From Streptomyces sp. NRRL F-5126 (lineage in GTDB: Bacteria; Actinomycetota; Actinomycetes; Streptomycetales; Streptomycetaceae): DNA of 64,000 nucleotides. The stretch is from assembly GCF_000721265.1 (NCBI RefSeq), contig NZ_JOFZ01000007.1, positions 310,001-374,000 on the forward strand, given 5' to 3'. Positions 55,001-63,381 of the stretch are shown here, piece by piece. The stretch's first letter is position 1; each line of letters starts with the position of its first letter. The notes under the pieces are model-generated. The model saw only the letters and a list, made by a program, of their open reading frames with translations, had not been told where the DNA came from and did not search any database. Position numbers and translations under genes: made by a program.

Positions 55001-55168
55001 CATGGGCTGGTACGGCGCGCGCTGGGCGTCGGCGAAGGGTACGGGTTCCCCCTCGACGTGCCACGATTCGAGAGCGAGTGGACGAGTGGCACTGTACAGC
55101 GCGGGTCGGATGACCCTCTCCAGCAGTTTCCGGACGCGTGCCTCGGTGATCCGTTGTTCGTCATGCAC
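52052..55168 (-). CDS. GH38 alpha-mannosidase (first of a tandem pair)
   Basis: A 1038-residue cytoplasmic GH38 enzyme, starting with GTG at 55168 and AAGGA upstream. Motifs are those of the paralogue: GHAHIDSAWLWP (259-263 for HAHID), VPVGGMWVEADGNLPGGEA, nucleophile Asp373 in VWLPDSFGYTAAYPQL, and QFHDILPGTSIAWVH. The pair are aligned over their whole length but differ widely outside motifs, for instance LPQGSSRRHEILHALRR versus LPLEGARRWEVLRAVDR. They may therefore act on different linkages or at different positions of one glycan. The gap to the next gene is 143 bases, wider than elsewhere in the operon, and contains a GC-rich self-complementary stretch. Confidence 0.93.
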   Translation of the reverse strand: MHDEQRITEARVRKLLERVIRPALYSATRPLALESWHVEGEPVPFADAQRAPYQPMALGDTWGSPWATTWLKATGEIPSAWRGSRVEAVFDLGFDPSRGPGGQAEGLVYLAGSPVQGLHPYNRSLLLTGDAAGGECVDLAVELAANPNISGSQARGTHFGSPRTAGDSHLYQLKQAELAVRDEEIWHLIHDIEVLDQLMHELPQGSSRRHEILHALRRSAGVLDAHDVSGTAPAARAQLAAALARPAHGSAHTVTAVGHAHIDSAWLWPVRETMRKCARTFTNMTTLAGEYPELVFACSSAQQYAWVKEQQPEVFARIKQAFADGNWVPVGGMWVEADGNLPGGEALARQLVYGRRFFAEELGAVQQGVWLPDSFGYTAAYPQLAKLAGARWFLTQKLSWNETNRLPHHTFDWEGIDGSRIFTHFPPVDTYNAELSATELAHAESNFADKGPATRSLVPFGYGDGGGGPTRSMLERARRLRDLEGSPRVEVDNPNTFFDTARAEYGPLPVWRGELYLENHRGTYTSQARTKRGNRRSEALLREAELWAATAAVRTGAPYPYETLEAVWRRVLLNQFHDILPGTSIAWVHEQAEQVYGELRRDLEAVIDAAAGRLGGESVGFLNAGPHDRREVAVLPAASDGGSPFEAGQHLSDGRFAVLADVAALGTGGLLQTPTAPVTARSCDGGFVLDNGAVTMTIDADGLISSAYDREAGRDAIAPGTVGNLLQLHPDDPNVWSAWNIDPYYRDTVRDLREAHSVTLAEEGPLLASVRVERRFGSSVLVQHLELAAESKQLTVRTDIDWQERDTVLKAAWPIDVHAEHESAEIQFGHVRRPTHRNTSWDAARFELWAHRWVHVGERHWGAAVLNDSTYGHDIARDTREDGGTTTTLRLSLLRSPHSPDPQADRGRHAFTYALVVGAGIEEAIAGGYALNLPLRPTTSVTRPLVALDTSDVVVESVKLADDRSGDVVVRLYEACGGRAGATLIADFPITAVSDCDLLENPERDLPTAGGSAASFAMRPFQIRTLRLHRARASAQGV

Positions 55169-55218
55169 AGTGCGAGATCCTTAGCGTGATGGTTCGTGTG
55201 CGGCCGGCGGACAGGCAC

Positions 55219-56844
55219 CTACGTGTGCAGGCCCTCCCAGGCATGCTCGAACTCGGCGCGCATTTTGTCGCCGACGTCCTTGCGCCAGCCCTTGACCGCG
55301 TCCTCGATCGCGTTCCAGTCCGAGGTTCCGCGCATGTAACCCTTGAGTGGGCCCTCGATGATGTTCTGCTGGATCGTGGTGCCGGCCGTTGTGTTGGTTT
55401 CCGAATAGAGCCCGTAGGAGGGGTCGGTCACGAGGATGTCGACGGCGCGCTGCTGGAAGGCGTGCTGCCGCCGTACGGGTTCGGTGGCCTGTGGATAGTA
55501 GATGCTCTGGGGCGCGTCCGTGACGAAGCCGGTCGGCAGGCCGGTGTCCGTGACACCGATCGGGTTCTGTATGGGGTCAGACCTCTTGAGGGCGAAGTCG
55601 TGGCCCTGGACCCCGTACTTGCGCAGCAGGTAGTTGTCGGTGCCGAACGGCGCGGCGAGCAGGTTGAACGCCCGCAGTTGCTGTTCGATCCGTTCGCGCG
55701 GGGCCTTTTTGAGGCTCAGCATGGCGAACGAAGTGTGGCCGGCCCAGTGGGTGCCCTTGCCTCCGCCGAAGCCCGGTGCGACCATCGCGTCGACGTCGAA
55801 CCTGGGGTCGGTGGCCCGGTACTGGCTGAGATACTGGTTCCACGCGGAGAGGCCGTCGTAGTTCATGGCGATGTGGCCGTTGCCGAACCAGTCCTTGAAC
55901 TTTCCGATGGTGGTGAAGCCGTCGGGATGGATCGTGTGTGCCTTCACCAGTTGCCGCATGCCGTCCAGCGCCTCGCGCAGGATGTCGGCCTGTTCGAGCC
56001 ACCAGGTGAACCTGCCGCCCTCCTGGGTCCAGGTGTTGGCACCGCCCAGCATCTCGAGCAGGAAGTAGAGCGTCACCGTGGGGTCGCCGTTGGCGTACTT
56101 GGCGTTCTTGGGATCGGCGACGTCCTTGCAGAGCTTGAGGTACTCCTTGAAGGACTTCGGCGCGGGGTCGAGGCCCTTCTTCCTGAAGATGTCCGAGCGG
56201 TAGAACATGGCGGAGCCGCTGTTCGCGCGGGGCATCGGCAGGCCGTACAGACCGCCCGCGATGACCATCGGGCTCCAGGAGGAGGTCGGCAGGTTCGCGA
56301 GGAACGGGTACGTGCGTACGCCGCTGCCCGACAGGTACGGCGACAGGTCCTCGAACAGTGCGTTGAGCATCGCCGGCTGGCGCGGCGCGGTGGGAAGCAC
56401 CAGCATCGCGTCGGGCAGATCGCCGCCTGCCACGGTGAGGGCGAACTTGACCGGGTAGTCGCCGACGGGTGTGTCTTCGAATTCCAGCGACGTGCCGAGC
56501 TCCTTGTTGAGCCGCTGCCACATGGGGTTCTTGGACACCGGCGGTGGTACGGCGCTGTAGGTGAGGGTCATGACGTTGATGGACGGGCCCTTGGCCGGAG
56601 GGCCGTCGGGTGCCGCGGGCACCGGATGCTCGGGGTAGTGGTAATAACCGCTGAGGACCCCGGCCTCGGTCCCGGGCAGGTCAGGGCGCACTCTCTGATA
56701 GGGCACGTAGTCAGGCAGCCGCACGTCGGCGTTCTCGGCGACTGACGGTGCGGCGCCGCCGTCACCGCAGGCCGCCAGCGCGGGAGCAGCCGCGGCGGCG
56801 ATTCCTGCCAACAGAACGTTTCTGCGGGTGAGGTGCACACCCAT
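55219..56844 (-). CDS. carbohydrate ABC transporter substrate-binding lipoprotein (LplA/YtcQ type)
   Basis: A 541-residue exported lipoprotein. The N-terminus carries a Tat-like TRRNVLLAG and lipobox LAAC, lipidated near residue 26. The length, NELGTSLEFEDTPVGDYPVK and the C-terminal block SDWNAIEDAVKGWRKDVGDK place it with the large LplA/YtcQ family of solute-binding proteins that serve complex oligosaccharides, often from acidic polysaccharides such as rhamnogalacturonan or alginate. It delivers sugar to the two permeases encoded upstream. No ATPase gene lies in this operon; Streptomyces commonly use a shared ATPase (MsiK) for such systems. Confidence 0.9.
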   Translation of the reverse strand: MGVHLTRRNVLLAGIAAAAAPALAACGDGGAAPSVAENADVRLPDYVPYQRVRPDLPGTEAGVLSGYYHYPEHPVPAAPDGPPAKGPSINVMTLTYSAVPPPVSKNPMWQRLNKELGTSLEFEDTPVGDYPVKFALTVAGGDLPDAMLVLPTAPRQPAMLNALFEDLSPYLSGSGVRTYPFLANLPTSSWSPMVIAGGLYGLPMPRANSGSAMFYRSDIFRKKGLDPAPKSFKEYLKLCKDVADPKNAKYANGDPTVTLYFLLEMLGGANTWTQEGGRFTWWLEQADILREALDGMRQLVKAHTIHPDGFTTIGKFKDWFGNGHIAMNYDGLSAWNQYLSQYRATDPRFDVDAMVAPGFGGGKGTHWAGHTSFAMLSLKKAPRERIEQQLRAFNLLAAPFGTDNYLLRKYGVQGHDFALKRSDPIQNPIGVTDTGLPTGFVTDAPQSIYYPQATEPVRRQHAFQQRAVDILVTDPSYGLYSETNTTAGTTIQQNIIEGPLKGYMRGTSDWNAIEDAVKGWRKDVGDKMRAEFEHAWEGLHT

Positions 56845-56931
56845 GGGTGGGTCATCCCTTCTTCCGGTCAGTCGATGCGGGCTGCGGTGGGCCCGATGAC
56901 GACGGCCTCTCGACCGTCCGTGTCGTGCTGT

Positions 56932-57861
56932 TCAGCCCTTGACCGCGCCGATCATCACGCCCTTGTTCATGTGCCGTTGGAGGAAGGGGTAGATGACGAG
57001 AATCGGAACGATGGAAAGGATGAGGATGGCCGCCTGCAGCGAGACCGTCGGCGGCAGCGCGGCGGCGGGATCCGACGTCTGCCCCTGGCCGATGGCGGCG
57101 TTGTTCACCACATAGGTCTGGAGGACTAGTTGGAGCGGCCACTTCACCGACTGGTTGATGTAGACAAGGGCGTTGAAGAAGGCATTCCAGTAGGTGACAG
57201 CGTAGAAGAGGCCGATCACCGCGATCGACGCCTTCGACAGAGGCAACACGATCCGCGTCAGGATGCGCCATTCGTTCGCGCCGTCGATGCGGGCGGCGTC
57301 GATCAGTTCCCTGGGCAGGCTGCTGAAGAACGAGCGCAGGACGATCACATTGAAGGCGTTGACAGCGGTAGGCAGAATCAGCGACCAGTAGCTGTTGATC
57401 AGTCCGAGCTGCTTGACCAGCAGGTAGCTGGGGATCACACCGGGCACGAAGAGCAGTGAGAACACCAGGAGCAGCAGTATCGTCCGCTGGCCGTACGCGC
57501 CCGGCCTGCTCAGCCCGTAGGCCAGGCCGATCGACGCGGCGAGGCTGATGGCTGTGCCGACCACGGTGACACCGACGCTGACCAGCATCGCACGGGAGAC
57601 CAGGCCTCCGCCCAGCAGTGCCTTGTACGAGTCGAGCGTCGGGTGGTCGGGCCAGAGCACGAACCCGCCGGTCTTGTTGATCTGCGCGGCGTCCGCGAGC
57701 GATGTGGAGAGGACCGCGAGGAACGGGAGGGCAACGAGGATCACGCAGACCAGGAGTATCAGCGACTTGCCGGCCCGCCAGACGGGTGAGCCACCGGACT
57801 GGCCCGGCACCGCGCTGTAGGTATGCAGCGGCCTGCGGCCCGTTGTGGACAGTATGGTCAT
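56932..57861 (-). CDS. carbohydrate ABC transporter permease (LplC/YtcP type)
   Basis: A 309-residue membrane protein whose ATG at 57861 overlaps the previous stop (ATGA). Six transmembrane segments are visible, and the ATPase-contact EAA loop reads ELIDAARIDGANEWRILTRI. The C-terminal PFLQRHMNKGVMIGAVKG is a hallmark of the LplC/YtcP family. It forms the translocation channel with the LplB-like protein and works with the lipoprotein at 55219-56844, which follows after an 87-base gap. Confidence 0.93.
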   Translation of the reverse strand: MTILSTTGRRPLHTYSAVPGQSGGSPVWRAGKSLILLVCVILVALPFLAVLSTSLADAAQINKTGGFVLWPDHPTLDSYKALLGGGLVSRAMLVSVGVTVVGTAISLAASIGLAYGLSRPGAYGQRTILLLLVFSLLFVPGVIPSYLLVKQLGLINSYWSLILPTAVNAFNVIVLRSFFSSLPRELIDAARIDGANEWRILTRIVLPLSKASIAVIGLFYAVTYWNAFFNALVYINQSVKWPLQLVLQTYVVNNAAIGQGQTSDPAAALPPTVSLQAAILILSIVPILVIYPFLQRHMNKGVMIGAVKG

Positions 57862-58820
57862 TTGCGGTAGATGCCTTCCTCGCCGAGAAGATGGGCGATC
57901 TTGTTCGCACCCAGCACCAGCACCACTCCGACCAGCCCTTTGATCAGTCCCACGGCGGCACTGACGCCCCACTGACCGGCGACGAGGCCGTTGTTGTAGA
58001 CGTAGGTGTCCAGCACTTCGGTGGTGTTCTTGTCCATCCCCGTCTGCTGGAGCACGATTTGCTCGAAACCGACGCTCAGGGCGTCGCCCAGGCGCAGAAT
58101 CAGCAGCAGGACGACCAGCCCGCGCAGAGCGGGCAGCGTCACGTGCCAGGTCTGCCGCAGCCTGCTCGCGCCGTCGACGGCGGCAGCCTCGTACAGGTCC
58201 GTGTCGACCCGGGAGAGTGCCGCGAGGAACAGGATCGTCGCCCATCCGGTGTCTTTCCAGATCACCTGGGAGGTCAGCAGCGTCTTGAACAACTCCGGGT
58301 TGCCGATGATGTTCCACGTGCCCATGGCGTGCGCCTGGAGGAAGACGTTCAGCAGTCCGCCGTTGCCCAGCATCTGCTGGAAGACGGCGACGACCACGAC
58401 CCAGGACAGGAAGTGCGGCAGGTACAGCACGTTCTGGATCGTGCGCTTGACCCGATCGCTGACGAGGCTGTTGAGCAGCAGCGCCAGCAGGATAGGCAGC
58501 GGAAAGACGAACACGACCTGTATGACGGTCAGTTCGAGCGTGTTGACCAGCGCGTGCAGGAACGCGGGGTCCCCATTGAAGATGATGTCGAAGTTGTCGA
58601 GCCCAGCCCATCTGCTGTGCATTATTCCCGTGAACGGCTGGTAGTCCTGGAACGCGATCACGTTGCCGAGGAGCGGCACGTACTGGAACAGCAGCAGCAA
58701 AACGGTGCCGGGGACCGCGAACCAGAAGAGTGCCCTGTTGCGGCGCTGGGCTGCGCGGGGCTTGCCCGGCGGCTCCTTGACCTTTGTCGGCCGGTCGACC
58801 GGCTGATCAACCGTTGTCAT
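57858..58820 (-). CDS. carbohydrate ABC transporter permease (LplB/YtcO type)
   Basis: A 320-residue membrane protein; ATG at 58820 is used because an upstream ATG is out of frame and GGGAAGGGG lies at a suitable distance. The family signature is PLLGNVIAFQDYQPFTGIM near the N-terminus, with the EAA loop DLYEAAAVDGASRLRQTWHV and the C-terminal LGEEGIYRK. Six helices are expected. It is the first gene of a seven-gene, roughly 13-kb minus-strand operon. A likely promoter has -35 TTGACG (58910-58905) and -10 TTACAT (58886-58881), 60 bases upstream of the start. Confidence 0.93.
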   Translation of the reverse strand: MTTVDQPVDRPTKVKEPPGKPRAAQRRNRALFWFAVPGTVLLLLFQYVPLLGNVIAFQDYQPFTGIMHSRWAGLDNFDIIFNGDPAFLHALVNTLELTVIQVVFVFPLPILLALLLNSLVSDRVKRTIQNVLYLPHFLSWVVVVAVFQQMLGNGGLLNVFLQAHAMGTWNIIGNPELFKTLLTSQVIWKDTGWATILFLAALSRVDTDLYEAAAVDGASRLRQTWHVTLPALRGLVVLLLILRLGDALSVGFEQIVLQQTGMDKNTTEVLDTYVYNNGLVAGQWGVSAAVGLIKGLVGVVLVLGANKIAHLLGEEGIYRK

Positions 58821-58880
58821 GTCATGGGGCCCCTTCCCGGAGATGCGACCGTCCCCGTCCACATCTGGACTGGCGGGCTC

Positions 58881-58910
58881 ATGTAAATCCCATGGATTGC
58901 CTGCCGTCAA
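58881..58910 (-). promoter_or_regulatory. probable promoter of the ABC transporter/mannosidase operon
   Basis: On the minus strand TTGACG (58910-58905) and TTACAT (58886-58881) are separated by 18 bases. ATTTACAT in the -10 region contains TTTAC, the half-site seen in the AT-rich palindromes assigned to the divergent ROK regulator. Confidence 0.5.
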
Positions 58911-59047
58911 TGCCGTGGACAGTGAAGGACGGTCGCTCGTATGCTGCAGCCGGCTCGGGCAGGTACGCAGATGGGCGGCGGCAAGAGGGTGTTGACCCAG
59001 GTGGTTCCCCTTACGGCCGATCGGACAAGAGCACGTGCCGCGACCGT

Positions 59048-59085
59048 GTGACAGCAGACCAAACGGCTACTAAATACTTTTACAG
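59048..59085 (+). promoter_or_regulatory. ROK-gene promoter with AT-rich operator (copy 1)
   Basis: TAAATACTTTTA (59071-59082, within CTAAATACTTTTACAG) stands out in this GC-rich region and forms TAAA/TTTA arms around TACT. The same core occurs, reversed, in the perfect palindrome at 63373-63396. A promoter-like GTGACA (59048-59053) lies 17 bases before TAAATA, so the site would overlap the -10 box of the ROK gene and allow autoregulation. Confidence 0.65.
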
Positions 59086-59102
59086 CACGGTGTGAGGGAG
59101 TC

Positions 59103-61325
59103 ATGCACAAACCAAACACCTGGTCGTTGACCGAGCAGGAGCTGGCTGATCTGCTCGCCTGGGCCGAGGGCAGGCAGGACCGCGCCGTCCGCCTGAAGAT
59201 CGTCCAAGACGCGATGGCAGGTCTGTCGGTATCCCGCAGTGCCCAGTCGCTCGGTGTCTCCCGCCCCACGGTGACCGCCTGGCGGCAGCGGTACGCCGCT
59301 CAGGGCCTCGCAGGCCTCGAACACCGTCCGCGCAGCGGGCGTCCGACCCGCATCGACGAGGCCGACGTCATGGCGGCCACACTCGCCGGCCCCCCACCCC
59401 CGCAGTGTGCCTGGTCGGCCCGGGCCCTCGCGGACCACCTGGGGCTGTCCCACACAGCGCTCGGCCGGGTGTGGCAGCGCTGGCACATCAAACCCGGTGT
59501 ACTCGATTCGGCCGTCGTGCTGCCGGTCGAGCCGCCTCTGCCCTGTCACCGTCCTGAACTGCTCGCGGCCGGTGCGTACGCGGACGGCGGGTCCTATGTC
59601 GTGGTCGCCGAAGCGCCGCCCACCACGCGGAGCCGTGTGGGCGCCGCGGCGGCGGAGGAGCGCCAAATGCGCTTCGCCGCGCTGACCGCGGTGATGCGGC
59701 AGGCACAGCCGAAGAGCGCCGGCGGGCCGGACGGCGTGCAACGCGCCCCCCGAGGTGGCCAGCCGGATACCGGACATGCGCATGAGCCGGGCCCGAATCC
59801 CCGCGCATCCGCTGCCTCCCTGCCCTTCGTGGGCCGCTGGGCAGGGCGCCGGATCCACCTCATCACCTGGGGGTACCCCGATGGCTCCAAGGGTGTGTTC
59901 GGCGGAGCCCAGCAACACATCGCCCCCACCTCCATGAGCTGGTCGGCGACCGTCTGCCTGATGGGGCAGTTGGAGTTGCATCACCAGCCGCAGCGGGCCC
60001 GGGTCGCGCTGGACACGCTCGCGGACACGGCACGTGCCATGTCCGAGGCGGCCCCAGGGACGCCGTTCCGGTGGCTTCGCGAGAGCCGGGGGGAGGCCGT
60101 GCCGCGCCACCGCGCCGTCCATCGTGCCTTCGACCAAATGGAGTTGGGATCATTCAACGAGAAGCTGGTGATCGAAGTGGTGCGGGTAGCCGGCTCCCTG
60201 AGTCGCGTCGAGATCGCACAGCGCACGGGCCTGACTCCGCAGGCGGTCTCCCGGATCACCCGCAACCTGCTCACCACCGGGTTCCTGGAAGAGGACGAAC
60301 GGCGCTCGACGGGCAAGGGCAAGCCGCGAGTGCCGCTGAAACTGCGCCCGAACGCGGCCTGCGCCATCGGTATCCACGTCGACCCGGAGAAGATCACCCA
60401 TGTTCTGGTCGACCTGTGCGGAAACGTCCGGGACAGACGCTGTCTCGCGGTCACCCCGGACAGCGATCCGCGATCGTGCCTCGGGTGGATGGCCCGCACG
60501 ACAACGGAGGCCATCGGGTCGGCGGGTCCCCTCGGCGCCAAGTTCCTCGGCGTGGGTGTGGCGGCGCCGGGGCCGCTCGACACCCACGAGGGTGTCCTCC
60601 TCAACCCGCCTCTGTGGTCGAAGTGGGGCGAGTTCCCCCTGCGCGCCGAACTCAGCCGGATGCTCGGACTGCCCACGCTGCTGGAGAAGGACGCCACCGC
60701 GGCCGCGATCGGCGAGCAGTGGCTCGGCGCCGGAGAGAGCAGCGCCGACTTCGTCTATCTCTATCTCGGCGCGGGAGCGGGCAGCGGAGCCTTCCTCAAC
60801 GGCGATGTGTACCGGGGCGCCACCGGGAACGCAGGTGAGTTCGGTGAGTTGACGGCGTACGCACTCGACCGGCTGACTGCGGAGGGAGGCCCGGTCATGG
60901 TGCCGGAATGCGCGCCGATGTCAGCCGTGGTCGCCCGGGCCGCCGAGGCCGGCCTGCCGCTGCCCGACAACGAGGCCGTGTACGACGCCGTGTGCTCCGC
61001 GGCGGCGGCCGGAGACGTGCGCGCGGTCGACGCGATCCGCGGCGTGGCTCGCGTCGTGGCCAGGGGCGCGGTGGCCATGACGGACCTGTACGACATCGAT
61101 CTGGTCATCGTCGGAGGGCCGGCAGTGCTGCCCGAGGTAGCCGAGCTGTACCTGTCAGAGATCTCCAGGGCAGTGAACCGGTTCCCGGTGGCCAGCCGGG
61201 TGCGCACGGTCCGGGTCACCTGCTCCACGCTGAGCGCCTCCGCGGCGGCCGTCGGCGCCGCGGCCGGAGTCTTCCACATGACCTTCGCCCCACGCCTGCG
61301 TACACACAACGGAGTAGGCGTCTAG
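59103..61325 (+). CDS. ROK-family transcriptional regulator fused to an IS630-transposase-like N-terminal region
   Basis: A 740-residue protein; ATG at 59103 follows GAGGGAG. Residues about 10-135 look like the N-terminal DNA-binding part of IS630-family transposases: GLSVSRSAQSLGVSRPTVTA (helix-turn-helix), QGLAGLEHRPRSGRPTRIDE and the second helix-turn-helix ALADHLGLSHTALGRVWQRW. Residues about 140-345 sit where the DDE nuclease would be but no catalytic Asp/Glu pattern is recognisable. From about 350, a MarR-like winged helix (LSRVEIAQRTGLTPQAVSRI) and a ROK domain (about 419-735; LEKDATAAAIGEQWLGAG, YRGATGNAGEFGE) form a complete NagC/Mlc-type repressor. The usual CxCGxxGC zinc motif is missing. 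It probably senses a sugar and controls the flanking glycan genes. Confidence 0.85.
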   Translation: MHKPNTWSLTEQELADLLAWAEGRQDRAVRLKIVQDAMAGLSVSRSAQSLGVSRPTVTAWRQRYAAQGLAGLEHRPRSGRPTRIDEADVMAATLAGPPPPQCAWSARALADHLGLSHTALGRVWQRWHIKPGVLDSAVVLPVEPPLPCHRPELLAAGAYADGGSYVVVAEAPPTTRSRVGAAAAEERQMRFAALTAVMRQAQPKSAGGPDGVQRAPRGGQPDTGHAHEPGPNPRASAASLPFVGRWAGRRIHLITWGYPDGSKGVFGGAQQHIAPTSMSWSATVCLMGQLELHHQPQRARVALDTLADTARAMSEAAPGTPFRWLRESRGEAVPRHRAVHRAFDQMELGSFNEKLVIEVVRVAGSLSRVEIAQRTGLTPQAVSRITRNLLTTGFLEEDERRSTGKGKPRVPLKLRPNAACAIGIHVDPEKITHVLVDLCGNVRDRRCLAVTPDSDPRSCLGWMARTTTEAIGSAGPLGAKFLGVGVAAPGPLDTHEGVLLNPPLWSKWGEFPLRAELSRMLGLPTLLEKDATAAAIGEQWLGAGESSADFVYLYLGAGAGSGAFLNGDVYRGATGNAGEFGELTAYALDRLTAEGGPVMVPECAPMSAVVARAAEAGLPLPDNEAVYDAVCSAAAAGDVRAVDAIRGVARVVARGAVAMTDLYDIDLVIVGGPAVLPEVAELYLSEISRAVNRFPVASRVRTVRVTCSTLSASAAAVGAAAGVFHMTFAPRLRTHNGVGV

Positions 61326-61404
61326 CGGCGGACACCGAGCCGGTCCACGACCCCGCCCGCTCCCACCTACGCCGCCCGAATCCTTCGAGGAGGAGACCCT
61401 CACG

Positions 61405-63381
61405 ATGACATCCCCCGAGTCCGGCCCCGACATCGCGCCGACGACACGAGCAGCCGTCGGCACGGGGCACCCCCAGCTCACGCAGCTCTTCCCGGCGTCT
61501 CTCATCGCCTCCCGGATGCCCGCGATCGGCGCATGGACACCAGTGCCGCCTCCGACGGACCGCGTGCGCTGGCAGGCCGTCGACGCCCGGGCCCGGGACC
61601 ACGTGGTGGAGGCGGCGACCGCCTCGCTTGGCGAGCCGTGGCCGGGCCTGACCGCCACCTCGTTCGCCCGGTTCGCGCGCGACGGCGACCGCTCGCGCCA
61701 CCAGGAACCGGTCTTCGCCCGCCGGGCCCGGCTCGGCCGCGCGGTGCTTGCCATGGCCCTGACCTTCGGCACCTCCCAGGCCGGCGCCTTCGCCGACGAA
61801 GTGATGGACGGTGTGTGGGCACTGTGCGAGGAGACCACATGGTGCTGGCCGGCCCACGATTTCCGCGTCCTCGGCGCGGAACACGGTCTGCTGCCCGACC
61901 CGAGCCGTCCCACGCTGGACCTCGGCGCGTCCGGCACCGCTGTGCTGCTCGCCCTCACCGACGCGATCGCCGGCGACGAACTGGACAGCCGCGATCCCTT
62001 GGTGCGCTCCCGGTTGCGCCGCGAGGTGTCCACCCGAGTCCTGCTCCCGTACCTGGAGCGCGAAGAGTGGGGCTGGTTCGACGGCTCGACCGCGAAGCTC
62101 AACAATTGGAACCCGTGGATCCACTCCGAGTTGCTGCTGGCCACCGCGCTCACCGAGGAGTCGGCGGAACGCCGCGCCGCCCTGATGTCACGGATCCTGC
62201 GCGGCCTTGAGAACTACCTGGAGGCCCAGCCGCGTGACGGTGGCTGCGACGAGGGACCGCATTACTGGTGGCGCGCCGGTGCGAGCCTGTTCGAATGCCT
62301 GGAGACCATCACCTCGCTGCTGGGCACCGACGAGGGTGTCTTCGGTCATCCGCTGGTCCGTGCCATGGCCCGCTACCCCGTGAGCACCTGGATCGGCGAC
62401 GGGTGGAGCGTCAACTTCGCGGACGGGCCCGCCCGCCCGCGTGAGATGGTGCCCGCCCTGCTCCACCGATACGGACGACGCACGGGGCAGCCGGAGGTGA
62501 GGGCGCACGCACGGGCGCTGTGGGAGGCGGACGGCGGCGCCATCCGGCAACCGGCTGGGCCGTTCGACCTGCGACGAACGCTGGACACGCTGCTGGACCC
62601 CGAGTGGGAGGCGGCGCCACCCGCCCGGTTCCCGCTGCCGGGACACACCTGGCTGCCGGACACCCAGGTCCTGGTGGCTCGCGCGCGTGCCGGGTCCGGC
62701 CGTGGCCTGCTCGTCGCGGCCAAGGGCGGGCACAACGACGAGAGCCACAACCACAACGACGTCGGCAACTTCATCGTCGCCGTCGACAGCCGCCCACTGA
62801 TCATCGACGCGGGGGTGGGGACCTACCGGAGGGAGACGTTCAGCGAGGAAAGGTACGGGATCTGGTCCATGACCAGCGAGTACCACAACGTGCCCGTCGT
62901 GGACGGGTTCGGGCAGTTGCCCGGACACGGCTTCCGGGCCGCTTCGGTGGCCGCCCACCACGAAGGCGGCACGGACGAACTGACCTGCGATATGGCACCC
63001 GCCTATCCGCGTCGGGCGGGCCTCGATTCCTGGACAAGGGCCGTTCGCCTGGTGCGCGGTTCCGACGAGCGGGTCGAGGTCACGGACTCCTGGCACGCGC
63101 GGGCCGCGCCTCGCTCCCTCGCCCTGCACTTCCTGCTGGGCGGTGAGGTGGACCTCGGGCCGGCAGGTCGGGCTTGCGTGGGACCGTCAAGTGGGCCTGC
63201 GCTGCAGCTGTGTTGGGAAGCAGACGCGTTCACCGCGCAGGTGGAGACGGTCGAATTGACCGACCCCGCGTTCACCCGCGTCTGGGGCGCAGCTGTTCGC
63301 CGGCTGGTCCTCACGGCGCGCGCCCCGCTGGCCGAGGGGCGGCACCTCCTGACGGCAAGGCCGGTGGGATCGGAAGCGTAA
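61405..63381 (+). CDS. heparinase II/III-family protein
   Basis: A 658-residue protein; ATG at 61405 follows GAGGAGGAG. The N-terminal half is an (alpha/alpha)n toroid (NNWNPWIHSELLLATAL, DEGPHYWWRAGASLFECLE). The C-terminal half is the heparinase II/III beta-sandwich, with the family hallmark GGHNDESHNHNDVGNFIV at about 441-458, followed by RPLIIDAGVGTYRRETFS. These enzymes cleave uronic-acid-containing polysaccharides by beta-elimination, though some members hydrolyse. There is no signal peptide, so the substrate is presumably an imported oligosaccharide. It lies 80 bases after the ROK gene. The stop codon falls inside a 24-bp palindrome. The substrate is unknown. Confidence 0.87.
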   Translation: MTSPESGPDIAPTTRAAVGTGHPQLTQLFPASLIASRMPAIGAWTPVPPPTDRVRWQAVDARARDHVVEAATASLGEPWPGLTATSFARFARDGDRSRHQEPVFARRARLGRAVLAMALTFGTSQAGAFADEVMDGVWALCEETTWCWPAHDFRVLGAEHGLLPDPSRPTLDLGASGTAVLLALTDAIAGDELDSRDPLVRSRLRREVSTRVLLPYLEREEWGWFDGSTAKLNNWNPWIHSELLLATALTEESAERRAALMSRILRGLENYLEAQPRDGGCDEGPHYWWRAGASLFECLETITSLLGTDEGVFGHPLVRAMARYPVSTWIGDGWSVNFADGPARPREMVPALLHRYGRRTGQPEVRAHARALWEADGGAIRQPAGPFDLRRTLDTLLDPEWEAAPPARFPLPGHTWLPDTQVLVARARAGSGRGLLVAAKGGHNDESHNHNDVGNFIVAVDSRPLIIDAGVGTYRRETFSEERYGIWSMTSEYHNVPVVDGFGQLPGHGFRAASVAAHHEGGTDELTCDMAPAYPRRAGLDSWTRAVRLVRGSDERVEVTDSWHARAAPRSLALHFLLGGEVDLGPAGRACVGPSSGPALQLCWEADAFTAQVETVELTDPAFTRVWGAAVRRLVLTARAPLAEGRHLLTARPVGSEA

